Below, piece by piece: positions 17,127 through 25,290 of a stretch of DNA of 64,000 nt. Origin of the DNA: Mesorhizobium sp. ORS 3359 (lineage in GTDB: Bacteria; Pseudomonadota; Alphaproteobacteria; Rhizobiales; Rhizobiaceae); the NCBI GenBank assembly GCA_000824845.1, contig CCNC01000045.1:124001-188000 (forward strand). Direction: 5' to 3'. Position numbers and translations under genes: made by a program. The number at the start of each line of letters is the position of its first letter. The stretch's first letter is position 1. Below the pieces are notes generated by a model. That model did no database searches. It worked only from the letters and a program-made list of their open reading frames with translations, and was not told the DNA's origin.

Positions 17127-17852
17127 ATGTTGACGGTACTCAGGGAAGAAGATCGCGATGATAAGCCGGCGGCACGCTGGTCGCCGATCTATTATGGGTT
17201 GAGGGACGCCATTGTCAGCCACCGCCTCGCGCCGGGCACCAAGCTGCCGGAAGACGAGCTGGCCTCGATCTATTCGGTGAGCCGCACCGTCGTTCGAGCC
17301 GCCCTGCAGGCATTGGCGCACGACCGGTTGGCACGATTGGAGCCCAACCGCGGCGCCTTTGTCGCGCAGCCGTCGAAGATGGAGGCGCGCGAGGTATTCG
17401 AGGCGAGGGCGCTGATAGAGCCCAAGGTGGCGGCGCTAGCCGCCAAAGCGGCGGTGCCGTCGGACATCGTGCAATTGCGTCACCATCTCGAAAAGGAGCA
17501 TGAGGCGCTGCATGACGGTCGCGACAGCGACGCCATCATGCTGTCGGCGCGCTTCCATGTCGGCATTGCCGAGATCGCCGCGCATTCGGTTTTCACCAAT
17601 TTCGTGCGCGACCTCGTCTCGCATTCCTCGCTGATCATCGCGCTTTACTGGAAGCGCCGCGACGCGACCTGCGAGAAGCACGCCCATCACGCGCTGGTCG
17701 ACGCCATCGAGGCCGGTGACAGCGCCGACGCGGCCGCCCTGATGAACAGCCATCTGGTTGACCTGCTCTCCGGTCTCGACCTCAGCGACAAGGTGGAAAA
17801 ATCCGACAGCCTGGCGGATCTGTTGCAGACGGCGGTCCAGCCGGGTCGCTGA
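17127..17852 (+). CDS. GntR-family regulator, FCD domain
   Basis: 241 residues from ATG 17127; an upstream TTG at 17085 would add 14. The winged helix reads GLRDAIVSHRLAPGTKLPEDELASIYSV.. then SRTVVRAALQALAHD. The all-helical FCD sensor follows, with metal/ligand residues in the segments ALIEPKVAALAA, SARFHVGIAEIA and EKHAHHALVDAIEAGD. It lies 134 bp after the racemase in the same direction. The TNGT-N2-ACNA palindrome at 11483 is a good candidate target, making this the local repressor. The effector is unknown. Confidence 0.85.
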   Translation: MLTVLREEDRDDKPAARWSPIYYGLRDAIVSHRLAPGTKLPEDELASIYSVSRTVVRAALQALAHDRLARLEPNRGAFVAQPSKMEAREVFEARALIEPKVAALAAKAAVPSDIVQLRHHLEKEHEALHDGRDSDAIMLSARFHVGIAEIAAHSVFTNFVRDLVSHSSLIIALYWKRRDATCEKHAHHALVDAIEAGDSADAAALMNSHLVDLLSGLDLSDKVEKSDSLADLLQTAVQPGR

Positions 17853-17868
17853 ACCGCCGGGGGACTGG

Positions 17869-18771
17869 CTAGGCCGCAGCCGCCTGCGAATAATCCATCC
17901 TTTCAAGATCGGCGATGAGGCCGGGTCCGGTCGGCTGCCAGCCGAGATGCGCCCGCGTCCATTCGCTCGACGCCGGCAGGTCGAGGCCGGCGAACATGGC
18001 GAGCCACCCGAAATGGTCCGCTGCCTCGTCCTGCGACAGCGAGACCACAGGGACGTTCAGCCCGGCGCCGATCACTTCCGCGATCTCGCGCACCGGAATG
18101 CCTTCCTCAGCAACGGCGTTGTAGCGCACGCCGGCTTCCTGCTTGTCCAGCGCCAGACGATAGAGCTTCGCGACATCCAGCACATGCGCCGCCGACCACC
18201 GGTTGCCGCCTTCGCCGAGATAGGCCGACACGCCCTTGGCGCGTGTCTGGGCGATCAGCGGTGTGATCAGGCCCTGCTTCACCGTGTCATGCACCTGCGG
18301 CAGCCGCACCACCGACACCTTGACGCCCTTCTCGGCCATCGCCGCGCCGGTGAGTTCCGACAAGATACGCGGATTGGGATGATCGGTGTTGAAAACGTCT
18401 TCTCTCGCCGGCTGTCCGTGTTCGGCGGAGCCCATGCCGACACCCGACGTGATGATGAGCAGCCGGTCTGAGCCGGCGAGCGCACCGCCCAGCGCTTCGA
18501 TGACGCGCTTGTCCTTCTCGCAATTGGCCACGAAATTCGAGAAATTGTGGTCGAAGGCGGTGTGGATCACCGCATCCGATTTCGCCGCGCCGTCGCGCAG
18601 GCTGTCGAGGTCTTCGAGGTCGCCGCGATGCGGCTCGGCGCCGGCGGCGACAAGCGACCGCGCGCCGGCTTCGGAGCGTGTCAGGCCAAGCACCTGATGT
18701 CTCGCGGCGAGAAGCTCAGGCACGATTCTCGAACCGATGAAACCGGTCGCGCCGGTAAGGAATACACGCAT
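17869..18771 (-). CDS. NAD-dependent epimerase/dehydratase-type SDR
   Basis: 300 residues, an extended/atypical SDR. Cofactor motif TGATGFIGSR at the N-terminus, acidic residue after strand 3 (RGDLEDLDSL), a YNAVAEEGIPVREIAEVIG substrate-side segment typical of the SDR_a5-like group. The usual YxxxK is not clear, as in several members of this group. It is transcribed away from the frameshifted XRE regulator at 18871, which is a common regulator-target layout. Substrate unknown. Confidence 0.8.
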   Translation of the reverse strand: MRVFLTGATGFIGSRIVPELLAARHQVLGLTRSEAGARSLVAAGAEPHRGDLEDLDSLRDGAAKSDAVIHTAFDHNFSNFVANCEKDKRVIEALGGALAGSDRLLIITSGVGMGSAEHGQPAREDVFNTDHPNPRILSELTGAAMAEKGVKVSVVRLPQVHDTVKQGLITPLIAQTRAKGVSAYLGEGGNRWSAAHVLDVAKLYRLALDKQEAGVRYNAVAEEGIPVREIAEVIGAGLNVPVVSLSQDEAADHFGWLAMFAGLDLPASSEWTRAHLGWQPTGPGLIADLERMDYSQAAAA

Positions 18772-18825
18772 GGGAGGGTCTCCTGTGGTTGTTCGGAGGC
18801 CTTATTTGCGCTATAACTCATTCTG

Positions 18826-18854
18826 TTAAAGTAGTGACTTTATCATGGTATAAT
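18826..18854 (+). promoter_or_regulatory. Extended -10 promoter of the XRE regulator
   Basis: TATAAT (18849-18854) with an upstream TG one base away gives an extended -10; TTAAAG (18826-18831) is a weak -35 at 17 bp. The ATG is only 16 bp downstream of the -10, so the leader must be very short. The rest of the 99-bp divergent spacer is AT-rich and must also hold the promoter of the gene at 17869-18771. Confidence 0.55.
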
Positions 18855-18870
18855 TGTCAACAGGATCATA

Positions 18871-19720
18871 ATGCCCCAAGGGACCGCCAACAAGGAGACG
18901 ACCAACAAGCTGGGCACCTTTCTTCGAGACCGCCGCATGCGCCTCGATCCGGCGGCCTTCGGCTTCGCCACGGGTCGCCGGCGTACCCAGGGGCTGCGGC
19001 GCGAAGAGGTGGCGCAGCGCGCCAACATCAGCCCGACTTGGTACACCTGGCTGGAGCAGGGGCGGGGCGGCGCGCCGTCCGCCGATGTGCTGAACCGCAT
19101 CGCCACCGGGCTCATGCTGACCGAGCCCGAACGCGAGCACCTGTTCATGCTGGGTCTCGGGCGGCCGCCCGAGGTGCGCTACAGGAACGTGGACAGTGTG
19201 ACGCCGCGCCTGCAGCGCGTCCTCGATGCCTTGGACCCCAGCCCGGCGATCATCAAGACCGCGACATGGGATGTGGTGGCGTGGAACCCGTGCCGCCGCG
19301 GCGATGTTGACCGACTATTCCAAGCTGCCGCGCGAGCAGCGCAACATCCTGCGCCTGATGTTCGGCAATCCTCGCGTGCGCGACGCGCAGGATGATTGGC
19401 AGAGCGTCGCGCGCTTCGTGGTCGGGTCCTTCAGGGCGGATGCCACCAGGGCCGGCGCAGGCGCGGAAATCACCCAGCTCGTCGAAGAGCTCTGCCGGAT
19501 CAGTCCGGAATTCGAGGCGCTGTGGCGCGACAATGACGTCGTCCCCCCGCATGGCGAAGGCTTGAAGCGTCTGCGGCATCCCGAGATCGGACTGATCGAG
19601 CTGGAGTTCTCGGTCTTTGCCGTTGACGGCCGGCCCGAGCTCGGCATGATCGTCTACAATCCCGCGACGCGGGCGGACGCGGAACGCATCCAATCGCTGA
19701 TCGCGTCTCGCTCCGGCTGA
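18871..19720 (+). pseudogene. XRE regulator with MmyB-like ligand domain, frameshifted
   Basis: The first ~139 residues give an XRE helix-turn-helix (FLRDRRMRLDP, LRREEVAQRANISPTWYTWLEQGRG) and the start of the MmyB-like sensor (ATWDVVAWN). The rest of that sensor (AAMLTDYSKLPREQRNILR to the end at 19720) continues in the +1 frame. Removing one C from the CCC at 19287-19289 restores a continuous ~282-residue protein. As sequenced, the product is cut short at 19395. The intact family usually represses a divergent SDR gene, which is exactly the neighbour here. Confidence 0.8.
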
Positions 19721-19788
19721 CGCCGTGTCCATTGTCTTTGTGCTTCACTGCGCGTCTGAGATTGGCCGCAGGATTAGGGAGCTATTCC

Positions 19789-20124
19789 ATGAACTTCGAT
19801 CTGAAATGGTCTGCGTCCGAGAAGAAGGTCGCTCGCGCCGCCTTCGATAAGGCGCTGGAGGTGGCGCTCGGCAAGACACTGGCCGAATTCAAAAAGAAAG
19901 CCAGTGATGCGGCGACGTTTTCCGACATGTGGGAGATCGAAGACTATCTGCGGCAGCAACGGCGAAACCTTGAGCAGATATTTGACTATCGCTACTCGCA
20001 GCTGATCCTTGTCTTTGCCGGTCTTATCCGGAAAGGTTATCTGGATGAGAAGCTCCTTGCCGGTTTGTCGCAAGACAAGCGGGAAGAGATAAGCAGGTTC
20101 CTTGCTTGGCATGCAAGGACATAG
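19789..20124 (+). CDS. Hypothetical protein, ~111 residues
   Basis: Starts at ATG 19789 after TAGGGAG. The protein is charged and mostly helical: MNFDLKWSASEKKVARAAF, then KKASDAATFSDMWEIEDYL and a basic RQQRRNLEQIFDYRYSQL segment. No signal peptide or membrane helix. I do not recognise a characterised family; it looks like a small cytoplasmic protein. It ends 9 bp before a convergent regulator gene. Confidence 0.65.
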   Translation: MNFDLKWSASEKKVARAAFDKALEVALGKTLAEFKKKASDAATFSDMWEIEDYLRQQRRNLEQIFDYRYSQLILVFAGLIRKGYLDEKLLAGLSQDKREEISRFLAWHART

Positions 20125-20132
20125 CGCCAGTA

Positions 20133-21071
20133 CTAGCTGCGTATGGCCGCGCGCCTTAGCGCCTGAGGCGGTTGGCCAAAGCTCCTCATGAAAGCGCGGC
20201 GCATGCGCCCGGCGTCACCGAAGCCGCTCTCCCCGGCGATGCGGTCGAGCGGCGCGTTGCTGGTCTCGACCGCCATGCGCGCGGTTTCTAGGCGCAGCCG
20301 CTCCACCGCCTTGGCCGGTGTCGTGCCGGTCTCCGCAGTGAAGGCGCGAGCGAAGTTCCTCGGGCTCATCGCGGCCTGATCGGCGAGGCGCTCGACGGTC
20401 AGCGTCTCGGCGAGCCTGTCGCGCATCCATTCGATCAGTTCGACGAAGCGACCCGAGCGTCCGCCGAATTCCACGAGGCCGGAAAATTGCGACTGACCGC
20501 CTGGACGGCGCTGGTGGACGACGAGCTGCTGCGCGGTGCGACGCGCGATCGCCGGGCCGAGATCGTCCTCGATCAGGGCCAGCGCCAGGTCGATGCCGGC
20601 AGCGATCCCGGCCGACGTCCACACGCTGCCGTCCTGGATGAAGATGCGCTCTGCGTCGAGCTTCACCTTCGGATAGCGGTGGGCGAAGTCGTCGGTGCTC
20701 CACCAATGCGTGGTGGCGCTGCGGCCATCGAGCAGGCCTGCCTCCGCCAGCAAATAGGCCCCGGTGCACACGCTTGCCGTCCGGCGCAGCTTTGCCTGTC
20801 GCAGCCAGGCGACGATTTCTTGGGCGGCGGCCATAGAGCGGATGATCTCACCGCCGGAAATGATGGCCGTGTCGAGCGGCTCGGCGTCGGACAGGGGCCG
20901 GGCCGCTAGCCGCATGCCGGACGAGCTTTCGACTTCGCTGCCGCCCGGCGCCAGCATACTGAGCCTGTAGCTGCCGGGCTGATAGTGCTCGGCCAACTCG
21001 AAGGCTGCTGCGGGGCCGGCCACATCCAGCAACTGGAAGCCTGGATGGATGATGATGCCAATCATGCGCAT
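20133..21071 (-). CDS. GlxA-type AraC regulator with DJ-1/PfpI sensor domain
   Basis: 312 residues from ATG 21071. Residues ~1-170 form a GATase1/DJ-1-like domain (IGIIIHPGFQLLDVAGPAA; nucleophile-elbow-like SVCTGAYLLAEAGLLDG; ATTHWW). The C-terminal ~90 residues are a double AraC helix-turn-helix (VERLADQAAMSPRNFARAF and DRIAGESGFGDAGRMRRAF). It is divergent from a membrane-anchored protein with a related sensor domain, suggesting they act on the same signal. Confidence 0.87.
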   Translation of the reverse strand: MRMIGIIIHPGFQLLDVAGPAAAFELAEHYQPGSYRLSMLAPGGSEVESSSGMRLAARPLSDAEPLDTAIISGGEIIRSMAAAQEIVAWLRQAKLRRTASVCTGAYLLAEAGLLDGRSATTHWWSTDDFAHRYPKVKLDAERIFIQDGSVWTSAGIAAGIDLALALIEDDLGPAIARRTAQQLVVHQRRPGGQSQFSGLVEFGGRSGRFVELIEWMRDRLAETLTVERLADQAAMSPRNFARAFTAETGTTPAKAVERLRLETARMAVETSNAPLDRIAGESGFGDAGRMRRAFMRSFGQPPQALRRAAIRS

Positions 21072-21160
21072 GGCAGTTTTTGCCCGATATATGTCATTTC
21101 GGCCAAAACCTATCGGAGCTAGCCTGCCGGTCAAGCGTTTGGGGTTGGAAGGATTTAGCC

Positions 21161-22309
21161 ATGAGGCTGCGTATCGTGTTGTGGAGCGCCCTGGGCATCC
21201 TCCTGATTTTCGTTACGGCCGGTGCCGCCTGGCTGCTGTCACTGCCCTCGGCATCGCTGGCCGCGGCGCAGCCGGCAATCGACGCCAAGGAGGCCGGCGC
21301 CACGCTCGCGGCGCTGAAGCCGAAGCGCCAGCGCCCGCTGATCGCGATCATCGGCGTCAATGACGGCACCGAGACCACCGACTATCTGATGCCATACGGC
21401 ATCCTGCGCCGCGCCGACATCGCCGATGTCGTCGCCCTGGCGACGCATCCGGGACCTGTGCACCTGCACCCGGCCTTGCGCGTCGAGCCGGATGCCACGA
21501 CGGCGGTGTTCGATGCTCAGCATCCGGAAGGCGCCGACTACGTCGTCGTTCCCGCCATGATGCGCGACGACGATCCGGACGTGCTGAAATGGATCAGGGC
21601 CCAGTCGGCGAAGGGCGCCATGGTGATCGGCATCTGCGTCGGCGCAACGGTGGTCGGCGCCAGCGGATTGCTCGACGGCAAGCGCGCGACGACACACTGG
21701 TATTCGCTGAGCGAGCTGCGCCAGAAACATCCGTCGATCCGCTATGTCGCCGACCGCCGCTACGTCGTCGACCGGAATGTCGCGACCACCACCGGCATCA
21801 CCGCGTCGATGCCGATGATGCTGACGCTGATCGAGGCGATTGCCGGTCGCGGCAAGGCCGAAGCAGTCGCCCGCGATCTCGGCCTCGTCCACTGGGATGC
21901 GCGCCACGACAGCGGCGCCTTCAGATTCACGCGGCCTTTCGCGCTGACGGCGATCGGCAACACGCTCGCCTTCTTCGATCATGAGCAGCTCGGCATTCCA
22001 CTGACGCCGGGCATGGACGAGGTGTCCCTGGCGCTAGCGGCCGACGCTTGGTCGCGGACCTTTCGCTCCCGCGCCGTCACCTTTGCCGCGAAGGATGGCG
22101 CTGTCGTCAGCCGCGCCGGCATCCGCATCCTGCCCGATCAGGTTGCGAGCGATTGGCCGGTAGATCGGAAGGTTTCAGCCATGTCGGACACGCCGCCGGC
22201 AAAAGCGCTGGACCGGACGCTCGAGGATATCACGGCGCGCTACGGCGCGCGTACCGCCGATTTCGTCGCCATGCAGCTCGAATATCCGCGAACACAGGCG
22301 GCCCGGTGA
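21161..22309 (+). CDS. Membrane-anchored DJ-1/PfpI-like protein
   Basis: 382 residues. GGAAGGA precedes ATG 21161. Residues ~5-27 are one hydrophobic helix or uncleaved signal (LWSALGILLIFVTAGAAWLL). The following domain is like the GlxA sensor: LIAIIGVNDGTETTDYLMPYG, VIGICVGATVVGASGLLDG and ATTHWYS, including a Cys at the elbow. No helix-turn-helix follows. The last ~130 residues resemble a second, degenerate copy of the fold. Topology implies that the domain faces the periplasm. Function unknown. Confidence 0.75.
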   Translation: MRLRIVLWSALGILLIFVTAGAAWLLSLPSASLAAAQPAIDAKEAGATLAALKPKRQRPLIAIIGVNDGTETTDYLMPYGILRRADIADVVALATHPGPVHLHPALRVEPDATTAVFDAQHPEGADYVVVPAMMRDDDPDVLKWIRAQSAKGAMVIGICVGATVVGASGLLDGKRATTHWYSLSELRQKHPSIRYVADRRYVVDRNVATTTGITASMPMMLTLIEAIAGRGKAEAVARDLGLVHWDARHDSGAFRFTRPFALTAIGNTLAFFDHEQLGIPLTPGMDEVSLALAADAWSRTFRSRAVTFAAKDGAVVSRAGIRILPDQVASDWPVDRKVSAMSDTPPAKALDRTLEDITARYGARTADFVAMQLEYPRTQAAR

Positions 22310-22332
22310 ACCGCCAGACTTGAAGCGTCAGC

Positions 22333-23280
22333 CTAGCCGCCGTCGCCCGACCGCTTCGGGGAAGGATCGGTGCCGCCCGGCTGCCTTATGTGGTCGATGA
22401 AAGCGCGCAGCTTCGGCAGCACCTGGTGCCGTTCCGGATAGTAGAGAAAAACGCCAGGTGTCGTCACCGCGAAGCGGCCGAGCAGCGCCTGCAGGCGCCC
22501 ATCGGCGATCGGCGCTTCGGCGATTGGGCTCGGCACCTGCGCCAGTCCGACGCCCTGGATCGCCGCGCCGAGCAACGACGGGTAGTCATGCGCGATCAAC
22601 GGTCCCGAGACGATCGCCTCTATCGTCTTGTTGCCGTCAACAAAGGACCACGGCGCGACCGAACCGTTGGAGCGGCGCAGGCGCAGGCAGGCATGGTCGC
22701 GCAGATCCTCGATACGCTCCGGCGCCGCGCGCCGGCGCAGATAGTCGGGACTGCCGACCACTACCATCGGGAAGGACGGCGTCAGCCGCACCGCGACCAT
22801 GTCGGGCGCGATCAGATCGCCCATGCGGATGCCGGCATCGAAGCCTTCGGCGGCGAGATCGGCCAGCTCGCCGCTGGCGACAATTTCCAGCTCGATCTCG
22901 GGATAGGCCTGGCAGAAGGAGGCGATCATCGGCTCCAGCAGCACCGGCACCACGGCCGGCGGGACCGAAAGGCGCAACAGCCCGGCCGGCCGCTCGCCCA
23001 TCCCGCGGGCGATCTCGCTCGCGGCGATCAGTTCCTCGAAGGCCGGCCGGGCGCGCGCGAAAAAGCGTTCGCCGGCTTCGGTGAGACCCACGCTGCGTGT
23101 CGTGCGGATGAAGAGGGCGGCGCCGATGCGCCCCTCCAGCGTGCGTATCGCCTGGCTGATCGCTGACGGGGTGACGGCGAGCTCGGCCGCCGCCTTGCGG
23201 AAATTGCGGTGTTTCGCGACACGCAAGAAGGCCTCGACGCCGTCGAGCGCGCCATGCCTGACTGTGAAGTTCTGCTTCAT
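22333..23280 (-). CDS. LysR-family transcriptional regulator
   Basis: 315 residues. N-terminal winged helix: VEAFLRVAKHRNFRKAAAELAVTPSAISQAIRTLEGRIG, then a LysR substrate-binding domain starting at AGLLRLSVPPAVVPVLLEPM. The length is normal. It is divergent from the methyltransferase gene at 23363 with an ~80-bp gap, so it probably regulates that gene and the membrane-protein gene after it. Confidence 0.88.
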   Translation of the reverse strand: MKQNFTVRHGALDGVEAFLRVAKHRNFRKAAAELAVTPSAISQAIRTLEGRIGAALFIRTTRSVGLTEAGERFFARARPAFEELIAASEIARGMGERPAGLLRLSVPPAVVPVLLEPMIASFCQAYPEIELEIVASGELADLAAEGFDAGIRMGDLIAPDMVAVRLTPSFPMVVVGSPDYLRRRAAPERIEDLRDHACLRLRRSNGSVAPWSFVDGNKTIEAIVSGPLIAHDYPSLLGAAIQGVGLAQVPSPIAEAPIADGRLQALLGRFAVTTPGVFLYYPERHQVLPKLRAFIDHIRQPGGTDPSPKRSGDGG

Positions 23281-23362
23281 GACCCATCGACATTATCGCG
23301 GATAGTTGCCGGCAGAAAGCGGTCGTATCTCTTGCTAACTTGGAACCTGAAGGGAAGTGGCA

Positions 23363-24193
23363 ATGACCGACGAACTCGATCGCGTGCGCGATCACTACCG
23401 CGCGACCGGCCTGACCGATCGATTGAAGACCGCGCTGGCGGTGTTGGGGTCGGAGGAACAGCGGCTGGGGCCTGAACAACTCGCGACGCTAGACCAGTTC
23501 CACACCCGCGGGCTCGCCGCGACGGCCGAGCTCGCTAATCTGGCGGTCATCACCGCCGACATGTCGGTGCTCGACGTCGGGTCGGGCGTCGGCGGTCCCG
23601 CCCGCTTCCTGGCGGCGGCCCATGGCTGTGAGGTGACCGGCGTCGATCTCAGCGAGCCCTTCGTCGAAGCTGCGCGCTATCTGACCGCACGAACCGGGCA
23701 GGACGGCAAGGTGTCGTTCGAAACCGGCAGCGCGCTGGCGCTGCCCTTCGAGGACGGCCGCTTTGACGCCGCACTGTTGCAGCATGTGGCGATGAACATT
23801 GCCGACCGGCCGCTTCTCTACCGCGAGATCAGGCGCGTGCTGAAGCCGGGCGGAAAATTTGCGACCTTCGACGTCGTGCTGAATGGCGGCGATCCGCTCT
23901 ACCCGGTTCCATGGGCGAAGACGCCGGGCGAAAGCTTCCTGCTGACCGCCGAAGCGACTTGCGAGGCGGTTGAAGCCGCCGGCTTCGGCACGCTGGTCCG
24001 CCGCGACGACACAGCCATGGCCAAGGCCTGGTTCGCCGAACTCCGCGCTTCCGGTCCGCCGCCGCTCAATCTCGGCGTCGTCATGGGGAAGGGTTTCGCC
24101 GAACTCACCACCAATCTCGGACGCAATCTCATGCAGGGGCGGCTGGGCATTCTGACAGCAGTGTTCGAAGCCGTTCCCACCAAGGCTTTATAG
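23363..24193 (+). CDS. Class I SAM-dependent methyltransferase
   Basis: 276 residues from ATG 23363, chosen over GTG 23357 because the AGGGAAG ribosome site fits better. Motif I is VLDVGSGVGGPARFLA, motif II EVTGVDLSEPFVEAAR, and post-I FDAALLQHVAMNI. This is the Methyltransf_11/UbiE-like subclass acting on small molecules. The acceptor is unknown. The next gene's ribosome site overlaps its stop codon. Confidence 0.85.
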   Translation: MTDELDRVRDHYRATGLTDRLKTALAVLGSEEQRLGPEQLATLDQFHTRGLAATAELANLAVITADMSVLDVGSGVGGPARFLAAAHGCEVTGVDLSEPFVEAARYLTARTGQDGKVSFETGSALALPFEDGRFDAALLQHVAMNIADRPLLYREIRRVLKPGGKFATFDVVLNGGDPLYPVPWAKTPGESFLLTAEATCEAVEAAGFGTLVRRDDTAMAKAWFAELRASGPPPLNLGVVMGKGFAELTTNLGRNLMQGRLGILTAVFEAVPTKAL

Positions 24194-24202
24194 GAGGTGC
24201 GG

Positions 24203-24706
24203 ATGTCACAGGCGATGATCCTGAACATCCAACTTGGGCTCGGCTACGTGCCATGGCTGCTTTGCTTCACCGCCTACATCTGGCCGAGAATGAGGTCGAT
24301 GGAGCCGGTAGGAGCGCAGCGCGTCATCGCAACGCTGCACAGCTTCCGCTTCTTCGGGCTGGTCTTCCTCATCCCGGGCGTGGTCGGCCCCGACCTTGCT
24401 CCTGGCTTCGCAAGCTTCGCCGCCTATGGCGACTTCGCGACCGGACTCCTCGCCATGCTGGCGCTGCTCACGGTGGCGAGGCCCGCGATCTTCTGGCCCC
24501 TCGTCGTCGCCTTCAATGTCACGGGCGTGTTCGACCTTGTCGGCGATTACTACCATGGCGTCATGCTCGACCTTCCTGGCCATGCCGGCCAGTTGGGCGC
24601 GACCTACGCGATCCCGGTCATCTACGTGCCGCTGCTGATGATCACGCATGTCGCGGCCTTCTATCTGCTGGCGCGTTCGAGGCGCCATCAGCCGGCAACG
24701 GCCTAA
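24203..24706 (+). CDS. Hypothetical small integral membrane protein
   Basis: 167 residues with about 4-5 hydrophobic helices (IQLGLGYVPWLLCFTAYIW, FFGLVFLIPGVVG, GLLAMLALLTVARP, VIYVPLLMITHVAAFYLL). ATG 24203 follows AGGAGG that overlaps the methyltransferase stop, so the two are translationally linked. I do not recognise a characterised family. Its stop codon overlaps the stop of the convergent Lrp gene. Confidence 0.7.
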   Translation: MSQAMILNIQLGLGYVPWLLCFTAYIWPRMRSMEPVGAQRVIATLHSFRFFGLVFLIPGVVGPDLAPGFASFAAYGDFATGLLAMLALLTVARPAIFWPLVVAFNVTGVFDLVGDYYHGVMLDLPGHAGQLGATYAIPVIYVPLLMITHVAAFYLLARSRRHQPATA

Positions 24707-25242
24707 TACATGGGATTTGCCATGTGCTTGGGCGCCGGCCATTCGCCCGTGATCTCGGGCTGCACCGGGCGCTCGAGATAGGTCGACAGCACGACATAGC
24801 TGCGCGTCGAGGTGACGCCGGGCGTGTCGTAGAGTCGGGCCAGCAGGCCCTCCAGCGCGCGCGTGTCCTCTGTGCGCACCTTGAGCAGCATGCAGGTGTC
24901 GCCGGCGACCGTGTGGATCTCCTCGACCTCCGGATATTTCGAGACCGCCATCAGCTCCGGCGTCTTGCCCCAGCCCCTGGTGTCGATATGCACGAAGGCG
25001 AGCAGCGGCTTCTTCACCGCCCTTGGATCGATGATCGCCGAGGTGGCGCGGATGGCGCCGCTGCGCTTCAGCCGCTTGACCCGCTCATGCGCCGCCGGCG
25101 GCGACAGGCCGACGCGCTCGCCCAGATCGGCGTAGCTGATGGTCGCGTCCTCGACGAGAACGCCTAATATCTTTCGGTCGATCGGGTCGACCTCGCGGGC
25201 CGGTTGCTTGTTCCGCTGAATGTCATCTGTTTCTGCGTCCAT
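24703..25242 (-). CDS. Lrp/AsnC-family transcriptional regulator
   Basis: About 179 residues from ATG 25242, which has GGAGA 8-12 bases upstream; further ATGs lie upstream but run towards the divergent gene. AsnC helix-turn-helix: DRKILGVLVEDATISYADLGERVGLSPPAAHERVKRLKRSG. The RAM effector domain follows (VHTVAGDTCMLLKV region). The promoter spacer with the MFS gene at 25291 is only 48 bp, so it probably controls that exporter in response to an amino acid. Confidence 0.85.
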   Translation of the reverse strand: MDAETDDIQRNKQPAREVDPIDRKILGVLVEDATISYADLGERVGLSPPAAHERVKRLKRSGAIRATSAIIDPRAVKKPLLAFVHIDTRGWGKTPELMAVSKYPEVEEIHTVAGDTCMLLKVRTEDTRALEGLLARLYDTPGVTSTRSYVVLSTYLERPVQPEITGEWPAPKHMANPMY

Positions 25243-25290
25243 ATGGAAATTCTCCATTGATGCGGAATTTAATTCGGCCATTATGATGAT

